This document shows positions 1 through 5,046 of a stretch of 10,180 bases of DNA, in pieces; position 1 is the first letter of the stretch, and every line of letters starts with the position of its first letter. Both the position numbers and the translations under genes were made by a program. This DNA comes from an uncultured bacterium. GTDB taxonomy: Bacteria > Verrucomicrobiota > Kiritimatiellia > RFP12 > UBA1067. Where the stretch lies: contig CACZAK010000155.1 in the NCBI GenBank assembly GCA_902779075.1, positions 1-10,180 of the forward strand, written 5' to 3'. The notes beneath the pieces are model-generated. The model saw nothing but the letters and a program-made list of their open reading frames with translations, was not told where the DNA came from and made no database searches.

Positions 1-552
1 TTTGCTGGCGATCTGCCATAGTCCGCTCTGGTCGGCCGGACGCACACCGGATGTGTAGTAGGACTGGTCCATTGAGCCAATCTGGCCGTCGCTGATACCG
101 TTGGACAGTTCGCCGAGAGAAGTCATTTCGATAAATCGCTGGGCGTAGTAATTGTCCATGTCTACAGTTTGTTCCTCATAGAGGGCCAGGGCGGCAATGT
201 GGTGCCGACCAAAAGTCCGGTCGAAATTGACGGAGCCCTGAAAAAGGTTGTTCTGGCTGAAACGGTTGGAGCGCCTGATGGAGTTCAGTTCCGGCTGGTC
301 GTCCTTGCCGCCATAAACCGACGGTATGAATTCATTGGTGTCCAAACTGTAGGTGTACAAGGTATAGGAGCGTTTGAGTTCCTTGCTGTCCCAGTTGGTA
401 TAGTCATAGGAATAGGATACTTTGGCCTCCAGTCCCTTGATCCAGGGAATCTGCCAGGTCAGAGCGCCGGTTGCCTGGAAAAGACGCTGGTGCAGCCGTT
501 TATAGCCGCTTATGTCCGAGTCCGTGATGGCGAGCGGGTTGTAGACAATGAA
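1..552 (-). pseudogene. SusC/RagA-type TonB-dependent receptor, internal fragment
   Basis: The minus strand is open over about 184 codons and reads as the early barrel of an outer-membrane SusC/RagA receptor, the family that imports glycans or peptides with a SusD lipoprotein and TonB energy. Visible family features are NPLAITDSDISGYKR near the start of the fragment, then QIPWIKGLEAKVSYSYDY, an aromatic-rich YTLYTYSLDTNEF strand pair, and a later RSNRFSQNN..GSVNFDRTFG segment followed by HHIAALALYEEQ. These alternate like beta-strands of a 22-stranded barrel. The C-terminal half would lie beyond the left edge. The N-terminal plug and signal peptide should lie to the right but are absent: family-like sequence stops near 545-560 and an unrelated rightward gene begins. 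Either the gene was broken by insertion or deletion, or the contig is chimeric. The family call comes from recalled family patterns; the break point is approximate. Confidence 0.78.
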
Positions 553-993
553 ACACTTCCCGACGCAGAGCAACTTAAAGGGCTTCCCACATGGTTGAAC
601 CACAGGCCCATTTTGGCCTGCGATTATCAAGAGCTGAACAAGACCGTCGTTGACCGGGATTACGATGACGCGAAGTTCATCTCTGTCGGGCGGGCGCAGT
701 ACGACAACGACGATCTTTCAGTAAAGATGTTCCGATGGAGCGGGAAACGTTGGTCCCGTCAGAGTGAAGAAGTCCCGATCCAGCGGTTGCCGTTTATGAT
801 GGCAATGATGCTGAACGCGATCTATCGTGTCCAGCACAAGAATCAAAAGCGATTCAAGTCGGACATGGACGAGCGTCTTGTGATGCCGGAGGATCTGGAC
901 TTCATGGGCGATTGCTTTGACGCGTACAAGGAACTGATCAACCGAGGCCTTAAGGAGGTCAAAGACCTCATAAACCGCATCGACATTGATTGA
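553..993 (+). CDS. DUF6530-like protein, 5' end missing or frameshifted
   Basis: From about 583 the plus strand encodes LPTWLNHRPILACD, then FISVGRAQYDNDDLSVK and WSRQSEEVPIQR, ending at TGA 991-993. From memory this order (LPxxLxHRP, SxGxAQYD, WSRQSEExPxxR) matches the DUF6530 family of small soluble proteins of unknown role. No signal peptide or membrane segment is seen. The frame stays open upstream to 169, but that part is antisense to the receptor fragment and is not protein-like. No ATG with a ribosome site lies in frame near the conserved start. An ATG at 548 lies one frame away (MKHFPTQSNLKG) and would join the conserved frame if one base were missing in the run at 577-582. The gene therefore either lost its first codons at the junction near 550 or carries a small frameshift. 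It is followed 26 bases later by a 46-aa gene on the same strand. Family assignment is moderate; function is unknown. Confidence 0.55.
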   Translation, partial: TLPDAEQLKGLPTWLNHRPILACDYQELNKTVVDRDYDDAKFISVGRAQYDNDDLSVKMFRWSGKRWSRQSEEVPIQRLPFMMAMMLNAIYRVQHKNQKRFKSDMDERLVMPEDLDFMGDCFDAYKELINRGLKEVKDLINRIDID

Positions 994-1019
994 AAGAGAA
1001 AACGTTGAGGAGTTCAATC

Positions 1020-1160
1020 ATGGCGATGTCGCAGAGAGACAACACCATCGAAGAGCTGAAGCTCCTGGACGCACTTCTCGAATACGCCGTCGCGCACGGC
1101 GAGACGGACGAGGCTGAACGCATCCGCGCAGAGCTTCGCAGAATGGCGGATTGTGTATGA
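1020..1160 (+). CDS. 46-aa helical small protein, function unknown
   Basis: ATG at 1020 is preceded by a good ribosome site, GAGGAG at 1007-1012, with a 7-base spacer, and the frame runs to TGA at 1158-1160. The product begins MAMSQRDNTIEELKLLDALL and continues with charged, leucine-spaced sequence (DEAERIRAELRRM), predicting two amphipathic helices in a hairpin or short coiled coil. It lies 26 bases after the DUF6530-like gene on the same strand, so the two are probably co-transcribed. Its stop is immediately followed by a hairpin terminator. I do not recognise the family; an internal scaffold, regulator or antitoxin-like partner are all possible and none is shown. Confidence rests on the ribosome site and helical pattern. 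Confidence 0.6.
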   Translation: MAMSQRDNTIEELKLLDALLEYAVAHGETDEAERIRAELRRMADCV

Positions 1161-1164
1161 ATAA

Positions 1165-1188
1165 GGCGGAGGGTTTAACCCCTCCGCC
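1165..1188. terminator. Hairpin between convergent genes
   Basis: A perfect 9-bp GC-rich stem, GGCGGAGGG (1165-1173) with CCCTCCGCC (1180-1188), closes a 6-base loop. It lies 4 bases after the stop of the rightward 46-aa gene and 22 bases after the stop of the leftward 274-aa gene. The U-tract is weak: leftward the stem is followed by TTATTCAT, and rightward there is no T run. It is best read as a shared terminator, more effective leftward. Confidence 0.55.
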
Positions 1189-1210
1189 ATAAGTGTCCAG
1201 CCGTCTTGCG

Positions 1211-2035
1211 TTAGAACGAGCTTGGTATCTTCGTCGACAGACCAAGGTCTGGGATGCTCACGCAATTCCCATCACAGGAGAAGCGATGAAGCCTTGGCGA
1301 ACCTTTCTCCGCACCGCGAAGAATCCAGTCGTAGGCCATGTCATAATCGTCAAAGCAGTCCTTTGAGATCACGTGTCCGTTTGACGCGTCAGTCCAGTCC
1401 AAGAGAATTGGATCTACACTCTCCCCGCACCCCGATTCGGTGATCATGCGATTGGGACCGTGATCGTTGAGAAGACCGTTGAGGTAATTGTACACGCCCG
1501 TCATCCCCTTGTACTTCAGCCATCCGAAAAGAGAATAGTCGACGTACAGACGAATCGGTATGGAATTGTCGTGCATGAGGTTGACAATTCCTTTGAGCGC
1601 AAGCCCATTCGTGACCGCCGTCTCTTCGTCGCAGACCGTATTGGAAACATCGACGTGTACGCCATGCTTACGTGCATCTGCAAGGACTGCGTCCTGATTG
1701 ACCATCTCCGGCGGCAAATGTTTGAGCGGATACTGCTCGATGTTCCAGCCACTTGCCACAAGGTCGTTCAATGGAATGTCGGTGCCATTGAGCGTGACAC
1801 GTTTGCGTCCCCAGAAACGAGCCTTCTGCGTCGCGTCCATGCCATGTTCAACGCAAAGGTTGAACGTGTCATCAGCCATCGCGGCAATTGGTATGGGTTT
1901 GCCAGTTTGGACTGCGATGGACAACTCGTTGTCTTTAAGCCAGTGTTGCCCATCATGGACCTCCATCTTGACCGCCGTCTTATTATTGAAGTGGTCAAAA
2001 TGATAGAACAACTTGAACGAGAACGAAGGTGTCAT
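1211..2035 (-). CDS. Hypothetical 274-aa protein, function unknown
   Basis: The ATG at 2035 has an almost ideal ribosome site (AGGAGGTG, 2040-2047, four bases before the start), and the start overlaps the stop of the upstream 45-aa gene as ATGA, so the two are translationally coupled. The product looks soluble and globular, with no signal peptide or membrane helix. Notable parts are KMEVHDGQHWLKDNEL near residues 23-38, a CVEHGMDATQKARFWGRKRV stretch near 60-80, and a cysteine- and acid-rich C-terminal third (SGCGESVDPILLDWTDAS, then DCFDDYDMAYDWI). I recognise no catalytic motif or family. GC content is visibly lower than in the replication genes to the right, which fits an accessory (moron-type) gene. 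A long antisense frame on the plus strand (1460-2065) is rejected as a shadow because it lacks a ribosome site. The CDS is firm; the function is open. Confidence 0.75.
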   Translation of the reverse strand: MTPSFSFKLFYHFDHFNNKTAVKMEVHDGQHWLKDNELSIAVQTGKPIPIAAMADDTFNLCVEHGMDATQKARFWGRKRVTLNGTDIPLNDLVASGWNIEQYPLKHLPPEMVNQDAVLADARKHGVHVDVSNTVCDEETAVTNGLALKGIVNLMHDNSIPIRLYVDYSLFGWLKYKGMTGVYNYLNGLLNDHGPNRMITESGCGESVDPILLDWTDASNGHVISKDCFDDYDMAYDWILRGAEKGSPRLHRFSCDGNCVSIPDLGLSTKIPSSF

Positions 2036-2169
2036 TTTTCACCTCCTATCACAATGGCCTCTTGAGTCACCCGACCTGTTTCAGGGTCGATCCTGTGAAG
2101 GACGGTGATAACACCGTCTGCATCTGCCGAAGGCATCTCTGCCTCTGACGAGTATGATTCTTGTTTCAT
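2032..2169 (-). CDS. 45-aa small protein, function unknown
   Basis: ATG at 2169 follows a ribosome site reading ACAGGAAACAC and gives a 45-aa acidic product beginning MKQESYSSEAEMPS and ending TQEAIVIGGEK. The same frame is open upstream to 2253, but the ribosome site and the structured leader favour the internal ATG. The last codons (IGGEK) also form the AGGAGGTG ribosome site of the next gene, and the stop overlaps that gene's ATG. The protein is hydrophilic at its N terminus with one beta-rich segment (VITVLHRIDPETGRVTQEAI). I recognise no family. Its position as first cistron after the strong promoter and repeat region suggests an early-expressed or leader-type product; that is inference. 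Confidence 0.65.
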   Translation of the reverse strand: MKQESYSSEAEMPSADADGVITVLHRIDPETGRVTQEAIVIGGEK

Positions 2170-2180
2170 GTGTTTCCTGT

Positions 2181-2244
2181 CTCCCGTCCCGCATTTACGT
2201 TTTGTCGCGGTGCAGCCGGGTTGTTTCCCTTGATGGGACGGGAG
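2181..2244 (-). promoter_or_regulatory. Structured leader: 10-bp inverted repeat before the ribosome site
   Basis: CTCCCGTCCC (2181-2190) is perfectly complementary to GGGACGGGAG (2235-2244) across a 44-base interval. In the leftward transcript the second arm ends directly before the ACAGGAAACAC ribosome site of the 45-aa gene. Such a stem could control access to the ribosome site or act as an operator. The interval contains smaller GC-rich pieces (CGGCTGCACCG) but I recognise no known riboswitch class. Confidence 0.45.
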
Positions 2245-2259
2245 CCGAATCACGACTTG

Positions 2260-2403
2260 AAATTACAGATCACAGTAAAAGTATCAGAAGAGTTCAGTGG
2301 ATGAACTCACAGGAATAGATCAGAAGATCAGAGATATGATCTTATCAGTAACAGTAGAACAGAAGATCAGAGATATGATCTAACAGTAGCAGCAATAACA
2401 GTA
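2260..2403. repeat. AT-rich iteron-like repeat region
   Basis: A perfect 22-bp direct repeat occurs at 2321-2342 and 2360-2381, a period of 39 bp. Each copy contains the dyad AGATCA-GAGATA-TGATCT (2325-2342, 2364-2381). Extra AGATCA half-sites lie at 2267-2272 and 2318-2323. A second short repeat, TAACAGTA(G), follows each copy (2349-2357, 2381-2389) and recurs at 2396-2403. A separate dyad, GAGTTCA-GTGGA-TGAACTC, lies at 2290-2308. The stretch is much richer in A and T than the genes on its right. This pattern fits iterons of a replication origin or a cluster of repressor operators; position next to the primase gene favours the first, position after a promoter fits either. Confidence 0.7.
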
Positions 2404-2451
2404 TATTCACAATCGGGCGCGCTCAATACGGAGGACGGCAGTTCCGTCGCG

Positions 2452-2486
2452 GTTTCAGGCCTCGCAGTAGCCCAGGGTGCTGAAAC
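2452..2486 (-). promoter_or_regulatory. Hairpin at predicted 5' end of leftward transcript
   Basis: GTTTCAG (2452-2458) pairs with CTGAAAC (2480-2486) over a 21-base loop. It begins within about two bases of the transcription start predicted from the TATAAT box at 2494-2499, so the leftward RNA would start with this stem. A second small stem, GACGG/CCGTC (2434-2448), follows. Such 5' stems stabilise transcripts and can mark small RNAs; no known RNA family is recognised. Confidence 0.35.
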
Positions 2487-2493
2487 GTCGTAT

Positions 2494-2523
2494 ATTATAC
2501 CACAAGCAGCCGTTCGGATGCAA
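2494..2523 (-). promoter_or_regulatory. Strong extended -10 promoter, leftward
   Basis: On the minus strand TTGCAT (2523-2518) and a perfect TATAAT (2499-2494) are separated by 18 bases, and TGG directly precedes TATAAT, giving an extended -10 element (TGnTATAAT). The start would fall near 2486-2488. The -35 begins 6 bases after the primase stop. It would drive the 45-aa and 274-aa genes with an unusually long leader of about 318 bases. It resembles a host housekeeping sigma-70 promoter. Confidence 0.62.
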
Positions 2524-2528
2524 TGGGG

Positions 2529-4805
2529 TCATGTCGCCACAAAAATATCGCCTCCTTTCGGTCCGTGCTCTACGCGCAAATCGCCGCGTGCGATGAGTGT
2601 TTCAAGGACTCGCTTGAGTTCTTCTTTCTCCATACTGACAAAGCGCAGAATGTTGCGATACGAAAGGCTACCGCCCTTGGCAGTGATCCTCTGCATGACA
2701 CGCTTCATCTGCCGATCGAACTCGCCGTCGTAGGCGTAGAGCCCGGCCATAAAAAGCATTCGTCTCGTCGCGTGGAATACGAGCGTGTGCGCCCACACGA
2801 TGTCATCCTCCTTGATGACCGGCGCATTTGCGTTCGCGGAGATTGCGCGAACGAGAGCGAACTTGGAAACTTTTTCAGCAGCACGCGCCCAGAGGGCGAG
2901 AGCGCACTCGTTCGCATTCGAGGACTGCTCGTACTTCGCGTACAATGCGTCCGCCTCCGTGCGCACGTCCTTAAGGAGAAGCTTGGCTTTCGCCTCCATC
3001 GGCACTGTGCGAGGTTGCGGGAACTCGGAGAAGAGCGCATTCTCGTGGCCAATCCTGATGAGGTCGGTGATATCCGATAGTACGCGCTCCGGGAACTCTT
3101 CGGCGACTGCGTTGTTGTTCGCCTCGCCGCGCTTGCCAGCTTCGAGCACGAGGCAGCGTGCGAGCAGTCCGTTCGCCATGACGCGCTCGGAGAGCGATGC
3201 GTAGAAGAACTTGGGGACCGCCGTCCCGAGGAAAGTCAGGTGCGGCTGAATGATGCAAGAGGAACTCGCCTGCTGCCCGCGCTGCAGGGCCTTCTTGCGC
3301 ATGATGTGAACGCTGTTCGACTCGGAGTACATCCGCAGCAGCATTGAGTTGATCATCTCCGCCCGCGTGTCCTTCATCTTGACCGTGTTGAAGAGCGTGT
3401 CGGCCTCGTCGATCTGGTAGAACATGCACGGATTCGACAGGAAGGAATCCTCCAGGCCCTCGCCGGAGGCGAAGTAATCGCCCATCTCCGATGCAAACCC
3501 TTTGAGCGCTGCGAGCGAAACATTCACACCGCGAGGATGCTGCTTGCCCGTGCCGGAAGCCGCGAGCGAAAGGAAGTAAAGATTCGGGCGTGTGTCAAAC
3601 TCGTCCTTGTACTTGCGTCCCGCGAGATGGCCGAGGAGAGCGAACGCCCCCGCGAAGGCCAATGCGCGGTTCGGGTATGGCGCGGTCCGGAGCGTGTAGC
3701 CCATCAGTTCAGAAACGAAGCCCGGCACGTCGAATAGCGCGTCGGGAATCGGTCCTGGGTCCGCAATCTCCTCCGTCCTGTCGTCCCGATCTTCTACCGT
3801 GTCAGGTCCGGATCGTGTGCTTTCCGCGCATATAGTGTCCGACAATATAGCCGATATATCGACGTCCGCAGTAGTGTCCTTAGCGCCGTAACCCATGTCG
3901 ATCAGCGCAGCGGTCGCAGCCTTGAAGTCGTTTGCGTGTTCAAGGAGCGCGAACACCTGGTAGGCGTTGTACCCCCGGTTAGGCTCGAACGGCGCTGCGT
4001 TGCTGCTGAACACGAAGAACACGCCGTCCTTTAGAGTCGCCGAGTGGCCGAGGCGCGGGTCCTTTCCCGGCCTCGTCCAGAGCTCGTTGCCGTCGCTCTT
4101 TGTGCCGCACAGCGTCCAGCCGTGCGCCTGCAGATACGGGCGCGGATCGCCCCGCGAGGCGAAATCGTCGCCCGGTCTCGTGAGGAATCCCGCCGTGGGC
4201 GGCGCAGGTGCGGCCACAGCGGGGGCAGGTGCGCTTTCCCGCTCCTGGACGGCCGGATGCTCGTCCAGCTCTCGGGCCGCCGACAGGAGGGCTTCACGCG
4301 CCTCCTGTGGAATGGTCGGGATGTGTGCAAAGTCGCCATGTTCCAGCGTGTATCCGGGAGACGGGGCGCAGAGAAAGAGACCGGCCTCTCCGCGAGTCTC
4401 GACAAGGGTGGCGATCTTGCCGTTCCGGACTCCCTGCGCAAGTTTCTGGTTGCCCTCTACGGCCCCGGCGCAGCGGTAGACGACGTGCTTCCCGCCAGAG
4501 GGTGTGCACTCGACAACAAGCTCCGACAGCAGCGAACTGTCGATCTTTGCACACCATGCGGGGTACGCCTCGGCCTTCTGGTCGAAATCGATGCACTCGA
4601 GGTTGCCGGACACCGCGCCCGCGACCACGCACAGCGCCTCGTGCCCGTTTGAGAACCATGCCTCGACCTCGATCTCCGTCGGGAGACGCTGGCTCCAGGT
4701 CTTCCACGCGCCCACGGCGGGCCGTTTCCTCGCCTTGACGGCGGGGAGGACGGAAAGCCCCGCCTTGAGGTAGGCTGCGGCGGTCTCTGCTGGTATCGGC
4801 GTCAT
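2529..4805 (-). CDS. Prim-Pol primase fused to DUF3987/D5-like helicase ATPase
   Basis: A 758-aa phage replication protein that should synthesise primers and unwind DNA at the fork. Residues about 8-160 match the bifunctional primase/polymerase (Prim-Pol) fold: LECIDFDQ gives acidic pair D73/D75, SGGKH at 103-107 gives the catalytic histidine, and E136 in LVETRGE is the third acidic position. A proline/alanine linker (about 190-205) leads to a middle domain (about 222-305) with HGWTLCGTKSDGNELW and VFSSNAAPFEP, common in phage primases. Residues about 355-560 form the ATPase: Walker A SGTGKQ (417-422), Walker B YQIDEAD (463-469) and a likely arginine finger in GLLARC (R550). A winged-helix-like tail covers about 690-758. 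The residue after the P-loop lysine is Q rather than S/T. It starts 8 bases after the membrane-protein stop; a GGGAGGGG tract somewhat far upstream is the likely ribosome site. High confidence. Confidence 0.92.
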   Translation of the reverse strand: MTPIPAETAAAYLKAGLSVLPAVKARKRPAVGAWKTWSQRLPTEIEVEAWFSNGHEALCVVAGAVSGNLECIDFDQKAEAYPAWCAKIDSSLLSELVVECTPSGGKHVVYRCAGAVEGNQKLAQGVRNGKIATLVETRGEAGLFLCAPSPGYTLEHGDFAHIPTIPQEAREALLSAARELDEHPAVQERESAPAPAVAAPAPPTAGFLTRPGDDFASRGDPRPYLQAHGWTLCGTKSDGNELWTRPGKDPRLGHSATLKDGVFFVFSSNAAPFEPNRGYNAYQVFALLEHANDFKAATAALIDMGYGAKDTTADVDISAILSDTICAESTRSGPDTVEDRDDRTEEIADPGPIPDALFDVPGFVSELMGYTLRTAPYPNRALAFAGAFALLGHLAGRKYKDEFDTRPNLYFLSLAASGTGKQHPRGVNVSLAALKGFASEMGDYFASGEGLEDSFLSNPCMFYQIDEADTLFNTVKMKDTRAEMINSMLLRMYSESNSVHIMRKKALQRGQQASSSCIIQPHLTFLGTAVPKFFYASLSERVMANGLLARCLVLEAGKRGEANNNAVAEEFPERVLSDITDLIRIGHENALFSEFPQPRTVPMEAKAKLLLKDVRTEADALYAKYEQSSNANECALALWARAAEKVSKFALVRAISANANAPVIKEDDIVWAHTLVFHATRRMLFMAGLYAYDGEFDRQMKRVMQRITAKGGSLSYRNILRFVSMEKEELKRVLETLIARGDLRVEHGPKGGDIFVAT

Positions 4806-4813
4806 GGCTTTGT

Positions 4814-5038
4814 TTATTGCCCCTCCCGGCCGTTTTTAAGGTTTCGCCTCGCCGATTCGATTACGCACCCCCACTGGCTCGACGCAGACTTGTCGTCGAT
4901 CCTTGCCGCAAACGAACATACGATCCACACCAGGACGCAGAGGACAAGTATTCCGACGACGTAGGGGATCGACCTCCACGCCATCATGATCGCCCGCTCC
5001 TTCAGGGTAGGCTCTGGTTCATATTCGTCATATTCCAT
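4814..5038 (-). CDS. 74-aa single-pass membrane protein
   Basis: The frame is open from a TTG at 5050 with further ATGs at 5044 and 5038. GAGG at about 5045-5048 lies six bases before ATG 5038 but directly against ATG 5044, so 5038 is preferred. The product has an acidic N terminus (MEYDEYEPEPTLKER), one strongly hydrophobic segment of about 22 residues (IPYVVGILVLCVLVWIVCSF, roughly residues 23-44), and a basic cytosol-like tail ending RRNLKNGREGQ. No signal peptidase site is evident, so it is probably an integral inner-membrane protein. It sits between the helicase and primase genes, with 8 bases to each coding neighbour. It could tether the replisome to the membrane, as small membrane proteins do in some phages (phi29 p16.7), or be an unrelated accessory gene. 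I recognise no family. Confidence 0.7.
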   Translation of the reverse strand: MEYDEYEPEPTLKERAIMMAWRSIPYVVGILVLCVLVWIVCSFAARIDDKSASSQWGCVIESARRNLKNGREGQ

Positions 5039-5046
5039 AGTCATCC

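Noticed and set aside
169..993. A 274-codon plus-strand open frame taken as one gene
   Set aside because: Its first 125 or so codons are antisense to SusC-like coding sequence and have no protein-like character; only the part from about 553 looks real.
1460..2065. A 201-codon plus-strand frame
   Set aside because: It is antisense to the 274-aa gene, has no ribosome site, and the minus-strand gene has a near-perfect one plus coupled upstream gene.
2181..2244. Known riboswitch
   Set aside because: There is a clear stem, but none of the conserved cores I know could be recognised in the 44-base interval.
2321..2381. CRISPR array
   Set aside because: Only two 22-bp units with a 17-base spacer; each unit is a dyad and there are no cas genes. 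Better explained as operators or iterons.
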